Positions 1 to 7,883 of a stretch of 43,759 nucleotides of DNA are shown here, one piece after another. Position 1 is the first letter of the stretch; every line of letters begins with the position of its first letter. The position numbers were made by a program, and so were the translations under genes. Below the pieces are notes generated by a model, which searched no databases, was not told the origin of the DNA, and was given only the letters and a program-made list of their open reading frames with translations. The stretch is from an uncultured Oscillospiraceae bacterium (GTDB taxonomy: Bacteria > Bacillota > Clostridia > Oscillospirales > Acutalibacteraceae): NCBI GenBank assembly GCA_900543395.1, contig UQQT01000017.1:1-43759 (forward strand), written 5' to 3'.

Positions 1-61
1 GATATAACAAAACATAACGTGTCTTTAAGGCGTGGTTCAGGTGCTTTATCGACAGTCTGAC

Positions 62-93
62 GCGGGTCGGTTAAAAACCGATCCGCATTTTTT
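62..93 (+). terminator. Intrinsic terminator of a gene lying left of the window
   Basis: An 11-bp stem (62-72 paired with 76-86, one G-U pair) with a 3-nt loop is followed by a T-rich run at 88-93. The T run is on the plus-strand side, so it most likely ends a plus-strand transcript entering from the left. It may also stop the convergent minus-strand gene that ends at 105. Positions 1-61 hold no recognisable gene. Confidence 0.75.
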
Positions 94-104
94 GCTTTGG
101 CTGT

Positions 105-1343
105 TTATTTTTTTTCTGCATCGGCGGTCACTTCCGCTTCCTGAGATTCGTCTGCTTTTTCTGCGTCGGTTTTTTTGTTTTTTTCCTCATTCCCGGTTTT
201 GAACAGGTGAATGACTCCTTCATCATTCAGAAGCTTTATGATGATGCAGGCGAGCGGGAGAATGAAAATTCCGAGAACGCCGAAGCATTTTGTGCCTATA
301 TACATAGCCGATATTGTCAGAACGGGGGAGACGTCGACCTGTCCGGCGACGAGCTTCGGCTCAATGATTTGGCGTATGACAAGGATTATTACATACAGAA
401 CCAAAAGCCCTATGCCGAATCCCACGTTTCCCGTTATCAGCGAATAAACCGCCCACGGGATAAGCACCGTTCCGGTTCCGAGTACGGGTATAATATCTAT
501 AAGCGCGATTATTATACTTATTAAAATGACATAATCGCCCGAGTACAGCTTTAATAACGTCAGAATGTAAAGTCCGACGGTGAGCTCCGTTGCCGTAATC
601 AAAACGATAAGCGCGTATGCCTTGAGAATTTTTGCAACGGATGTGAGTGTTATACGTTTTGCCTTTGATATCTTTTCGCGCTTCACCGCCGGGATCTGGT
701 TCATTATAAATCCGCGTACGCGTTCATAATCTGCGGTCATAAAGCACGTTGCGATTATCGTTATGATAATTCCGACGATTGCGGACGGAATCTGCTTCGC
801 CGTTCCCCATACTGCGCTCAGCGGAGTAGAGAGAATCGAAAAATCAAAGCCCTTTGACGCGGACGCGCCTGCCTGTGCCGAATCCGCGGCGGATGAAGCG
901 GTTATTTTCGCCGCAATTCCGTTTATCGTGTCAAGCAGGGATGCCTTTATGCCCTCGGGAAGCTTTTTGATCAGCGACAGGTTTCCTACCCAGTCTCCGA
1001 CCTTGTTTATCGCCGATTCGAGATTGTCAAACCTTGCGACGAGGCTTGCAGCGAAATCCTTTACCTCAACGACTATTTTTACTCCGACGAGAGCTATCAG
1101 TGCTATCAGCACCGCGAATATCGCAAGCGACAGCAGAGTTCCCGCGAAGCCTTTTTTCAGCGGTGTTTTCCGCGTTATGAAATTTACGGGTCTTTGAAGA
1201 ATCATCGCCATAAAAAACGCTATGATTATCGGGTAGACAACCCCGAACGCATATTTCATGAACAGATAGAAGGCGGCTACGAAAAATGCAAAATACAGAA
1301 AATTAATGAGAAACGCTTTTCGTTTTTCTACGACCGGATCCAT
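105..1343 (-). CDS. AI-2E family transporter (polytopic membrane protein)
   Basis: Integral membrane protein of about 412 residues with the hallmark layout of the AI-2E/PerM family: two N-terminal membrane segments (residues ~15-60), a third near 70-95, a soluble stretch rich in Ala/Ser, then a cluster of hydrophobic segments in the C-terminal half. The conserved helical core (DIIPVLGTG, then RQIIEPKLVAGQVDVSP) is clearly readable. The tail after residue ~385 is a charged Lys/Glu/Ala segment. Family members export autoinducer-2 or act as ion/proton antiporters, and the substrate cannot be told from sequence. I chose the ATG at 1343 because AAGGAG lies about 11 nt upstream; a GTG at 1355 overlaps that same ribosome binding site and is unlikely. 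It is transcribed away from rpmH and is apparently monocistronic. Confidence 0.9.
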   Translation of the reverse strand: MDPVVEKRKAFLINFLYFAFFVAAFYLFMKYAFGVVYPIIIAFFMAMILQRPVNFITRKTPLKKGFAGTLLSLAIFAVLIALIALVGVKIVVEVKDFAASLVARFDNLESAINKVGDWVGNLSLIKKLPEGIKASLLDTINGIAAKITASSAADSAQAGASASKGFDFSILSTPLSAVWGTAKQIPSAIVGIIITIIATCFMTADYERVRGFIMNQIPAVKREKISKAKRITLTSVAKILKAYALIVLITATELTVGLYILTLLKLYSGDYVILISIIIALIDIIPVLGTGTVLIPWAVYSLITGNVGFGIGLLVLYVIILVIRQIIEPKLVAGQVDVSPVLTISAMYIGTKCFGVLGIFILPLACIIIKLLNDEGVIHLFKTGNEEKNKKTDAEKADESQEAEVTADAEKK

Positions 1344-1487
1344 ATTTATACGCACTCCTTACATTGATATCATCTGTATTTTATAACAGACTTAAATGTT
1401 TTACAAGTTAATTAATAAAAAAATAATAAAGATATAAAGATAAAAGACATATACATCGTTTCGTAAATATATTATTTCAAAAAAAGG

Positions 1488-1517
1488 TTGACATTGTTTG
1501 CGTTCGTGTTATATAAT
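1488..1517 (+). promoter_or_regulatory. Sigma-A promoter of rpmH operon
   Basis: TTGACA (1488-1493) and TATAAT (1512-1517) are both perfect consensus hexamers with an 18-bp spacer. Transcription should start near 1524 and leave a leader of about 115 nt before rpmH. The intergenic region 1344-1487 is AT-rich and shows no other clear element; I looked for DnaA boxes and saw none. Confidence 0.9.
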
Positions 1518-1533
1518 AACAAATTGCAAGGAC

Positions 1534-1640
1534 TCTGAAATGAGTTTTCAATTTTATTTGCTTTTTCAGCTGTTTTATTTATGTCACGTATTTATATGTC
1601 TGAAATTGCTAAAACAAAATCAAGAATGGAGGGTTTCAGA
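1534..1640 (+). promoter_or_regulatory. rpmH leader with alternating complementary segments
   Basis: Four short segments alternate: TCTGAAA (1534-1540), TTTCAG (1564-1569), TCTGAAA (1599-1605) and TTTCAGA (1634-1640, ending in the A of the rpmH ATG). Segments 1:2, 2:3 and 3:4 can each pair. The 3:4 hairpin puts the GGAGGG ribosome binding site in its loop. This is the geometry of a switchable leader, but the segments are short and the region is AT-rich, so it could be chance. Confidence 0.3.
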
Positions 1641-1774
1641 TGAAAAGAACATACCAGCCCAAAAAGCGTCACCAGCAGAAGGAACACGGTTTCCGTAAGA
1701 GAATGGCTGACAGAAACGGCCGCAAGGTGCTTGCCCGCCGCAGAGCCAAAGGCAGAAAAGTCCTTTCTTACTAA
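1640..1774 (+). CDS. rpmH: 50S ribosomal protein L34
   Basis: A 44-residue basic protein starting MKRTYQPKKRHQQKEHGF and ending GRKVLSY, which is unmistakably bL34, at the usual family length. It is a structural component of the large ribosomal subunit near the exit tunnel. GGAGGG sits 7-8 nt upstream of the ATG. It is the first gene of the rpmH-rnpA-yidD-yidC-jag block and follows a consensus promoter with a leader of about 115 nt. Confidence 0.98.
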   Translation: MKRTYQPKKRHQQKEHGFRKRMADRNGRKVLARRRAKGRKVLSY

Positions 1775-1810
1775 GTTTTAACCCCATTTTGTTTAAACAG
1801 GGTGAGAAAC

Positions 1811-2149
1811 TTGTCAGAGATCACAACTTTAAAATGCAACACCGATTTTCGCCGTGCGTATCTGCGCGGAAAATCATACACGAATCCTGCGTTGGTTTTA
1901 TATGTTAATAAAAACCGCGCGGGACTTTGTCGTGTAGGCATAACAACAAGCAAGAAAATCGGGAACGCCGTTCAGCGAAACCGTGCACGGCGCGTTATAC
2001 GCGAGGCTCTGCGTAAGCTTTATCCCGAGTTTAAAGATAAAAAATATGATATCGTTCTTGTCGCAAGGACGAAAACCGTATATAAATCAAGCGTTGATAT
2101 TCAGAAAGTGATGCGCTCGCTTCTCGTCTCGGCGGGGATTATCGAATGA
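1811..2149 (+). CDS. rnpA: Ribonuclease P protein component
   Basis: Small basic protein of about 112 residues that binds the RNase P RNA and helps process tRNA 5' ends. The family core is visible: DFRRAYLRGKSY near the N-terminus, the RNR-type signature KKIGNAVQRNRARRVIREALR (read as KIGNAV..RNRxRRxIRE), and DIVLVARTK. I prefer the TTG at 1811: GGTGA lies 5 nt upstream, and the distance to the conserved FRR motif matches the family. The alternative GTG at 1802 is part of that ribosome binding site. It lies 36 nt after rpmH, and its stop overlaps the yidD start (ATGA), which indicates translational coupling. Confidence 0.94.
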   Translation: MSEITTLKCNTDFRRAYLRGKSYTNPALVLYVNKNRAGLCRVGITTSKKIGNAVQRNRARRVIREALRKLYPEFKDKKYDIVLVARTKTVYKSSVDIQKVMRSLLVSAGIIE

Positions 2150-2391
2150 AAAAAGCGGTTTTAAAGCTGATTCGTTTTTATATGAGAAAAATATCTCCGT
2201 TGTTTCCCGCAAGGTGCAGATATTATCCGACGTGTTCGGACTATATGTTTCAGGCAGTCGAAAAATACGGCGTTATACGCGGGGGCTGGCTCGGAGTCAA
2301 GCGCCTGTCAAGATGCAATATACTTTTTCCGGGCGGGGTAGACCCTCTGCCGGAGCTTAAAACAGGGAACAGAAAAAACAAACGCCGATAG
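2146..2391 (+). CDS. yidD: Membrane protein insertion efficiency factor YidD
   Basis: An 81-residue protein with the YidD signature: an N-terminal amphipathic basic stretch, then FPARCRYYPTCSDYMFQAV, GVIRGGWLGVKRLSRC and the GGVDPLP ending. The family has three conserved cysteines, all present here. It sits at the inner membrane and aids YidC/Sec-dependent membrane protein insertion. Its start overlaps the rnpA stop by 4 bp, the usual arrangement in this operon. Confidence 0.95.
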   Translation: MKKAVLKLIRFYMRKISPLFPARCRYYPTCSDYMFQAVEKYGVIRGGWLGVKRLSRCNILFPGGVDPLPELKTGNRKNKRR

Positions 2392-2436
2392 TTTATTATA
2401 TTGTTATCGGACGTTCGGTTAGGATTTGATAAATAA

Positions 2437-3450
2437 ATGCAGTCACTCTACAATACTATTGCCATCCCGTTCGGATGGGTGCTGAGTTTTCTTTACAGCA
2501 ACATAAATAATTACCTTATTTCGCTTTTTATACTTGTTCTTATAGTTCGTCTGATTCTCCTGCCCTCGTCGATAAGCCAGCAGAAGGGTTCGGCAAAACA
2601 GATGAGACTTCAGCCGAAGGTTAACAGAATAAGACAGAGATACACAAACGGTAATCCGAACCCGTCAAGAGAGGTTCAGATGAAGATTCAGCAGGAAACG
2701 CAGGAGCTTTATCAGAAAGAGGGTTTTTCCGCGACGAGTGCGGGATGCCTTCCTTTGCTCATACAGTTTCCCGTTATGATAGGACTTTACGGCGTTGTTT
2801 ATACTCCGCTTTCAAAGGTTCTCGCTATTAAAACGGACGTTGTCAACGCCCTTGCCTCGCTTCTCTCCGTAGAAGTTACGCAAAATACAAGCAATAAGAT
2901 GGAGATTCTGCTTCTCGATAAGCTCGGAAGCATGGATATGACATCCCTTACGAATCTTATCAACAAGGCCGCGGCAAATGCGAACGCAACGATTTCCGAC
3001 GCGGCGAATTATGCAAAGGAGATTATAACTCTTAAAGGACAGTTTAATTTCCTCGGTATAGACCTTACGCAGCAGCCGACCGTAAAGGAGTTTAACTCTC
3101 TTTGGCTTATCCCGATTGCGGCGTTTGCCACAGCCATGCTCTCGAGCGTAGTCATGTATCTGAGACAGCGCAAGACAAACCCCGAAATGGCGAAGAATCC
3201 GTCCATGGGATGCATGACGTTTATGTCTCCGCTTATGTCGCTGTGGTTCGCGTTTATGTTCCCCGCGGGCGTAGGTATATACTGGATTATGTCAAATATT
3301 GTTTCGTTTATTCAGATGATAGTTCTCAATTATTTTTATTCTCCGCAAAAGGTTACGGCGAAGCTTATGGTCAGCGAGACTGTCGAGCGCCGTTCGAGAG
3401 AACAGAATGTAAAGAAACTTCTTAAATTTAAAGAAAACGGTGAAAATTAA
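2437..3450 (+). CDS. yidC: Membrane protein insertase YidC/Oxa1 (Firmicutes type)
   Basis: Insertase of 337 residues that inserts membrane proteins with or without SecYEG. It begins directly with a membrane segment (about residues 26-45) rather than a cleavable lipoprotein signal. It carries the positively charged groove residue (R38, in IVRLILLP), a cytosolic helical hairpin rich in Lys/Arg/Gln (~50-100), the conserved GCLPLLIQFPVMIGLY segment (~110-125), and three more membrane segments between ~225 and ~320. A basic tail follows. Residues ~135-220 form an external insertion longer than in Bacillus SpoIIIJ. The ribosome binding site is weak (AGGA about 14 nt upstream). It lies 45 nt downstream of yidD in the same operon. 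Confidence 0.94.
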   Translation: MQSLYNTIAIPFGWVLSFLYSNINNYLISLFILVLIVRLILLPSSISQQKGSAKQMRLQPKVNRIRQRYTNGNPNPSREVQMKIQQETQELYQKEGFSATSAGCLPLLIQFPVMIGLYGVVYTPLSKVLAIKTDVVNALASLLSVEVTQNTSNKMEILLLDKLGSMDMTSLTNLINKAAANANATISDAANYAKEIITLKGQFNFLGIDLTQQPTVKEFNSLWLIPIAAFATAMLSSVVMYLRQRKTNPEMAKNPSMGCMTFMSPLMSLWFAFMFPAGVGIYWIMSNIVSFIQMIVLNYFYSPQKVTAKLMVSETVERRSREQNVKKLLKFKENGEN

Positions 3451-3496
3451 GATTAAAAAGACCCCGGGTCTTTAGAAATAAAAGCAGGTGAAAAAG

Positions 3497-4384
3497 ATGA
3501 TCAAAGAAGCAATAGGAACGGCAGCTACGATTGACGAAGCCATTTTAAAGGCAAAGGCCGCTCTTAACGCTCCCGAGGACGCAGACGTTAAAATCGACGT
3601 CCTTGTACAGCCCCAGAAGAAGATTCTCGGTCTGTTCGGCGGAAGCGACGCAAAAGTAAAGGCTTACTATGAGGCAGCAGATGAAATTCACTCCGCACCG
3701 GTACATGAGGCGGATGATTCCGTCGCGGCGTACCTTAAAACGATTGTCGAGGGTATGGGCGTTAAAAACGTTGCCGTTACCTCCTTAGACAGCGGTGAGG
3801 AAAGAATTTACGAGATCAAAACCGATGACGATTACGGCGTTCTTATCGGCCGTCACGGTGAAACGCTCGACGCGGTTCAGTATCTTGTAAGACTTTTTGC
3901 AAACAAGAAGACGGACAGCGATAAGAGAGTTTCCGTCAATGTAGGCGATTACAGGGAAAAGAGAAACGAAAATCTTAAGGCTCTCGCTCAGAGAAGCGCG
4001 AACCAGGTTCTCAAGTTCGGCAGAAACGTTAAGCTCGAACCCATGAATCCTTATGAGAGAAGAATCGTACATACCGCCATCCAGGGCATAGAGGGCGTTA
4101 CCTCGCACTCGGTAGGCTATGATTCGGAGAGACGCGTTATTATTACTCTTGAAGACGGCGTAGAACCCACAGTAGCCGACAAACGCAGATATAACGGCAG
4201 AGGCGGATACAACAAGGGCGGTTCCAGACCTCAGAGAGGCGGTTCGTCTTACCGCAGAGGCGGTTCGTCTTACCGCAGAGACTCCGCTCCCCAGTGCGAG
4301 CAGAGAGAGCCGAGAAGCGACTTTGCTTCTGGAACGAGATACGGCAAGATTGAAGTTAAGAAAAACGACGAATCTGGCGAATAA
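3497..4384 (+). CDS. jag: RNA-binding protein Jag/KhpB (Jag_N, KH and R3H domains)
   Basis: A protein of about 295 residues with the three Jag parts in order: an N-terminal Jag_N domain (~1-55, containing KKILGLFGG), a KH domain with the loop IGRHGETLDAVQYLVRLF (~120-140), and an R3H domain with NPYERRIVHTAIQ (~178-200). KhpB family proteins bind RNA and affect cell division and envelope synthesis in Gram-positives. I chose the ATG at 3497 because AGGTG is 8 nt upstream; the GTG at 3488 lies within that site. The C-terminal ~75 residues after R3H are unusual: a low-complexity Arg/Gly/Ser/Tyr tail including an exact 21-bp DNA duplication encoding RGGSSYR twice. It is last in the yidC operon and followed by a strong terminator. 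Confidence 0.94.
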   Translation: MIKEAIGTAATIDEAILKAKAALNAPEDADVKIDVLVQPQKKILGLFGGSDAKVKAYYEAADEIHSAPVHEADDSVAAYLKTIVEGMGVKNVAVTSLDSGEERIYEIKTDDDYGVLIGRHGETLDAVQYLVRLFANKKTDSDKRVSVNVGDYREKRNENLKALAQRSANQVLKFGRNVKLEPMNPYERRIVHTAIQGIEGVTSHSVGYDSERRVIITLEDGVEPTVADKRRYNGRGGYNKGGSRPQRGGSSYRRGGSSYRRDSAPQCEQREPRSDFASGTRYGKIEVKKNDESGE

Positions 4385-4412
4385 TTCATTTACATTTTAA
4401 CATGATTACCCA

Positions 4413-4457
4413 ACGGCGGGGATCGGATTTTCAAGTCCTTTCCCCGCCGTCTTTTTA
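4413..4457 (+). terminator. Intrinsic terminator of the rpmH-jag operon
   Basis: A perfect 10-bp GC-rich stem (4413-4422 with 4441-4450) is followed at once by CTTTTT. The region between this and the next promoter (4458-4719) has no convincing ORF. Confidence 0.92.
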
Positions 4458-4719
4458 TACATTTATAATATATATGCGTGTTGATCCCGGAGTACGGCGT
4501 GCTGAAGATAATTTTGACCGCATAAGAATTTATACCGTTTTTTATTAATAATTATTCATGTTCGGATATTTCATCAAAAAAGCAGGGAAAGAGAAAATAT
4601 ATCATTAGAACTAATGAGACACATTTTTGAGATGTCGGAAAACTTCTCGAAAATACTCAATTCAATGATGGAAGTCGATTATTTATTTGTAAAATTTCCG
4701 TTATATCGTTCAAACAATA

Positions 4720-4779
4720 TTGACTTGTCTTTGTTTTTTTGGTAGAATATATATAATTTATTGCGACGTAATATCGCAA
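4720..4779 (+). promoter_or_regulatory. Promoter and dyad operator of the SCP2/aminotransferase cluster
   Basis: TTGACT (4720-4725) and TAGAAT (4743-4748) are separated by 17 bp. Just downstream of the predicted start site is a perfect dyad, TTGCGA-N7-TCGCAA (4761-4779), ending two bases before the AGGAGG site. It could be a repressor operator or an initiating mRNA hairpin. The promoter position also excludes translation starts upstream of 4795. Confidence 0.75.
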
Positions 4780-4794
4780 AAGGAGGAAATTGCT

Positions 4795-5553
4795 TTGACA
4801 GATGCAAAAACACTTGCATACATAAATATGTATGCCGTGCTGGGCACACTTGAAAATCTTTGCGCCCTCGATGAGAATGCAAGAGCTATCCTTACCAACA
4901 AAAAGCCGATCACAATCGGTCTTTTCGTAAAGGGCGGCCCCAATGCAACCATCACATTCAAAAACGGAAGATGCAGAATGGAAGGCGGCGTCGGTCCGTG
5001 CGACATCAAGCTGCCCTTCTCTTCATGCGAAAAGTTTAACGGTCTTATCGACGGTACCGTTACTCCTATTCCTACAAAGGGACTTCAGCATATAGGCTTC
5101 CTGCTTAAATGCTTTGTTCCCCTTACCGATCTTCTTGCAAAATACATGAGACCCGATCCGGCAGATCTTGAGGATGAGAATTTCTTCAACATCAGCACAT
5201 CCCTCATGCTTTACACGATTTCGGTAGCTATTTCCCAGATAGGCAATAATGACGAGATAGGCAGGTTCTCGGCTCACCTTATTCCCGACGGAGATATTCA
5301 GCTCTCTATCGCAGGAGGCCCCGGAGCTACTATCAGAGTCAAGAATCATCATCTCGTTACCATTAAGAAGCTTCCCGAAAGCCCCAGAGCCCTTATGGAG
5401 TTCTCGAGCATGAAGCTTGCCAGAGAGCTTTTCGACGGCAAAGTCAACGCTGTCGCATGCATCGGCGCAGGCACGATTAAAATGGGCGGTATGATCAACA
5501 TGGTCGATAACGTTAACAGAATTCTCGACCGCGTTGCTCTGTATCTCGCATAA
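4795..5553 (+). CDS. SCP2 sterol-carrier-like protein (apparent tandem SCP2 pair)
   Basis: Soluble protein of about 252 residues starting at a TTG placed 9 nt after AGGAGG. Longer in-frame starts would lie inside the promoter. There is no signal peptide or membrane segment. Two similar blocks are visible: one around residues 39-110 with GGPNATITFKNG (from 47), the other around 168-250 with GGPGATIRVKNH (from 174). A helical Leu-rich linker lies between. This beta-rich block followed by 'LFDGKVNAVACIGAGTIKMGG' (interrupted) resembles an SCP2-type lipid-binding fold, whose members bind fatty acyl or sterol-like ligands or act as accessory domains. That assignment is by pattern only. It is first in a cluster with an aminotransferase 14 nt downstream. 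The function is unknown. Confidence 0.7.
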   Translation: MTDAKTLAYINMYAVLGTLENLCALDENARAILTNKKPITIGLFVKGGPNATITFKNGRCRMEGGVGPCDIKLPFSSCEKFNGLIDGTVTPIPTKGLQHIGFLLKCFVPLTDLLAKYMRPDPADLEDENFFNISTSLMLYTISVAISQIGNNDEIGRFSAHLIPDGDIQLSIAGGPGATIRVKNHHLVTIKKLPESPRALMEFSSMKLARELFDGKVNAVACIGAGTIKMGGMINMVDNVNRILDRVALYLA

Positions 5554-5567
5554 GGAGGAAACGGATA

Positions 5568-6830
5568 ATGGCAACTAAGATTAATAAATACACAAAAAGC
5601 CGTGAGCTTTTTGAAAGAGCCGTAAATGTTATCCCCTCGGGTATTTACGGACATCAGGGACCTGCCGAGGGTCTTTGGATTCCCACGACTTCATGGCCTT
5701 TCTTCACTAAGAAGGCTAAGGATTCATACTTCTGGGATGTTGACGGCAACAAATTCATCGACTATATGTGCGGTTACGGTCCCAATGTTCTCGGCTACTG
5801 CGACGAGGATGTAGACTCCGCGGCGATAGAGCAGGCTAAGCTTGAAAACTGCGTTACCACTCCCTCGTACAAAATGGTTGAGATGGCGGAGCTTATGGTT
5901 GATACCGTAGCGAGCGCAGACTGGGCTTTCTTTGCAAAGAACGGCAATGATACGACTCAGGGTGCTATTATGTGCGCGAGAGCACATACTCATAAGAAAA
6001 AGATTATATTTGTAAACGGCTTCTATCACGGCGTTTCTCCGTGGTGCCAGAAGGTTGACTATCCCGGTGTTATTCCCGAGGATGTTGCAAACAACCTTTA
6101 TGTTGACTGGAACGATTTCGACGCTCTTGAAAAACTCGTCAATGAGAACGAGGGCGAGATTGCTGCATTCATTTCGACTCCCTACATGCACGGCAACTTC
6201 GTAGACAACGTACTTCCTGCAGACGGCTACTGGCAGAAGGTTCGCAAGCTCTGCACCGATAAGGGCATTGTTCTTATCGTAGACGACGTCCGCGCAGGCT
6301 TCAGACTTGACCTCGCAGGCTCCGACCACTATTACGGATTCGAGGCTGACATGATTTGCTTCTGCAAGGCTATCGCCAACGGCTGGAACGTCTCCTGCCT
6401 TTGCGGTAAGGAATTCCTTAAGAGCGCAATGAGCTCGCTTTCATATACCGGCTCCTACTGGATGAGTGCGGTTCCGTTTGCTGCGGGTATCGCCTGTATC
6501 AATAAGATGAAGGCTCTCGATACCCCCAAGATGTTCAGAGAAAAGGGTCTTAAGCTCACCGACGGTCTTAAAAAGGCCGCTGAGGAGAACGGATTTGACC
6601 TCGTTGTATCCGGCGAGCCCTCGCTGTTCTACCTTAGAATTGCAAACGACGATTCGCTGTTCCTTCATCAGGACTGGATTCAGGAAATGGTACGCAGAGG
6701 AATTTATCTTGCAAGCCATCATAACCACTTCATCAACGCTTCTCTTAAAGATGAGGATATCAACCGCACTCTCGAGGTTGCGGACGAGGCGTTCAAGGCT
6801 GTAAGAAAGAATCATCCCGAGTGCTTCTAA
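5568..6830 (+). CDS. Class III PLP aminotransferase, glutamate-1-semialdehyde aminomutase-like
   Basis: A 420-residue fold-type I PLP enzyme. The conserved opening of the family is present (DVDGNKFIDYMCGYGPNVLGY, near residues 53-73), as are the PLP phosphate loop region FAKNGNDTTQGA (~127), the NGFYHG motif (~150), VDDVRAGFR with the pyridine-nitrogen Asp pair D239/D240, and the Schiff-base lysine K267 in FCKAIANGW. GSA aminomutase normally has a Gly-rich GGGLPVGA segment after the lysine; here it reads ANGWNVSCLCG, and no tetrapyrrole gene is near, so heme synthesis is unlikely. It probably transaminates a carbonyl substrate made or used by the transketolase downstream. GGAGG lies upstream of the ATG. 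A 177-bp gap with its own promoter follows. Confidence 0.85.
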   Translation: MATKINKYTKSRELFERAVNVIPSGIYGHQGPAEGLWIPTTSWPFFTKKAKDSYFWDVDGNKFIDYMCGYGPNVLGYCDEDVDSAAIEQAKLENCVTTPSYKMVEMAELMVDTVASADWAFFAKNGNDTTQGAIMCARAHTHKKKIIFVNGFYHGVSPWCQKVDYPGVIPEDVANNLYVDWNDFDALEKLVNENEGEIAAFISTPYMHGNFVDNVLPADGYWQKVRKLCTDKGIVLIVDDVRAGFRLDLAGSDHYYGFEADMICFCKAIANGWNVSCLCGKEFLKSAMSSLSYTGSYWMSAVPFAAGIACINKMKALDTPKMFREKGLKLTDGLKKAAEENGFDLVVSGEPSLFYLRIANDDSLFLHQDWIQEMVRRGIYLASHHNHFINASLKDEDINRTLEVADEAFKAVRKNHPECF

Positions 6831-6887
6831 TTGCACATTCATAAAAATATATAAAAAATTTAAAAAATTAATATGTTTTTCATGCCG

Positions 6888-6974
6888 AATAACCGTTTTT
6901 CGGGCGTTTTTGCTTGACAAACGGTTATTTGTCAGTTAAAATAAAAAATGACATTGGACAATTAATTTTGTCAT
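6888..6974 (+). promoter_or_regulatory. Promoter of the transketolase genes, embedded in multiple dyads
   Basis: TTGACA (6914-6919) and TAAAAT (6937-6942) have 17-bp spacing. Three dyads overlap them: AATAACCGTTT (6888-6898) with AAACGGTTATT (6919-6929), TGACAA (6915-6920) with TTGTCA (6929-6934), and ATGACA (6948-6953) with TGTCAT (6969-6974). TGACA/TGTCA half-sites recur four times around the -35 and the start site, as expected for cooperative repressor binding. No regulator gene is nearby. Confidence 0.65.
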
Positions 6975-7007
6975 GCAAATTTTACAAACGAACGGAGGAC
7001 ATTTTTT

Positions 7008-7880
7008 ATGCCACTTACAAAAGCGGAATGGCTCGCTCTCGAAAAAAAAGCGAACGAGCTTCGTAACCTCTGCCTCGACACTACATACTGGGCAGGAAGC
7101 GGACACATAGGCGGCGGACTCAGCGTTATGGATATTCTTACCGTGCTTTACTATAAGTACATGAATATCAAGGTTGAGGATCCCAAGTGGGACGACCGCG
7201 ACAGATTCATCCTTTCAAAGGGTCATGCGGGTATTGCATATGCGCCCGTTCTCTGCGATAAGGGATTCAATGATAAGGAAATGCTCAAAACTTTCAACCT
7301 TTCGGGTTCTAAGATGGGTATGCATCTTGACTCAAACAAGGTTGTCGGCGTTGACGCTTCCACCGGTTCTCTCGGTCACGGCTTGTCGATTGCCGTCGGA
7401 ACCGCTCTTGCCGCCAGACTTCTCGGCAAGGATTATAAGACTTATGTAGTTCTCGGCGACGGCGAGTGCGACGAGGGCTCCAACTGGGAGGCTGCAATGT
7501 CTGCCGCTCATTATAAGGTTACAAACATGATAAGCTTTGTTGACCGCAATAAGTGCATGATCGACGGCAGAACAGAGGACGTTATGAAGCTTGAACCGTT
7601 CTGTGACAAATGGACGGCTTTCGGCTTTATCGTTAAGGAAATCGACGGTAATAATATTAAAGAGCTTTGCGAGGCTATCGACTTTGCTCTCGAGAATAAG
7701 ACCGACAAACCCGTAATGATCGTCTGCAATACCCTTAAGGGCTGCGGCATCGACTTTATCGAGGATAATTATCTCTGGCATTACGGAGCATTTGACGACG
7801 AGAAATATCATAAGGCTAAGGACGCTCTTGCAGCTTCCTACGCAAAGCGTGTTGCTCGCGCAGAAAAGGAGGGCGTTTAA
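7008..7880 (+). CDS. Transketolase-like, N-terminal (ThDP-binding) subunit
   Basis: A 290-residue protein matching the N-terminal subunit of split transketolases (COG3959 type). Visible motifs are SGHIGGGLS (~30), SKGHAGIAYAP (~70), GSLGHGLSIAVG (~120), the ThDP/metal motif GDGECDEGSNWEA (~147), the DRNKCMIDGRTEDV segment, and a His near the end in LWHYGAFD. Transketolases move two-carbon ketol units between sugar phosphates using thiamine diphosphate. Classic enzymes read TGHPGG where this has SGHIGG. It depends on the C-terminal subunit encoded immediately downstream. Strong GGAGG before the ATG and its own dyad-rich promoter suggest regulated, high expression. The substrate is unknown; the neighbours argue it is dedicated to this cluster rather than the general pentose pathway. 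Confidence 0.9.
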   Translation: MPLTKAEWLALEKKANELRNLCLDTTYWAGSGHIGGGLSVMDILTVLYYKYMNIKVEDPKWDDRDRFILSKGHAGIAYAPVLCDKGFNDKEMLKTFNLSGSKMGMHLDSNKVVGVDASTGSLGHGLSIAVGTALAARLLGKDYKTYVVLGDGECDEGSNWEAAMSAAHYKVTNMISFVDRNKCMIDGRTEDVMKLEPFCDKWTAFGFIVKEIDGNNIKELCEAIDFALENKTDKPVMIVCNTLKGCGIDFIEDNYLWHYGAFDDEKYHKAKDALAASYAKRVARAEKEGV

Positions 7881-7883
7881 GTT

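Noticed and set aside
1344..1639. Replication origin next to rpmH
   Set aside because: No DnaA boxes (TTATCCACA-like) and no dnaA gene were seen in the gap.
5568..6830. True hemL (glutamate-1-semialdehyde aminomutase)
   Set aside because: The segment after the catalytic lysine differs from GSA aminomutase and no tetrapyrrole genes are nearby, so only family-level similarity is claimed.
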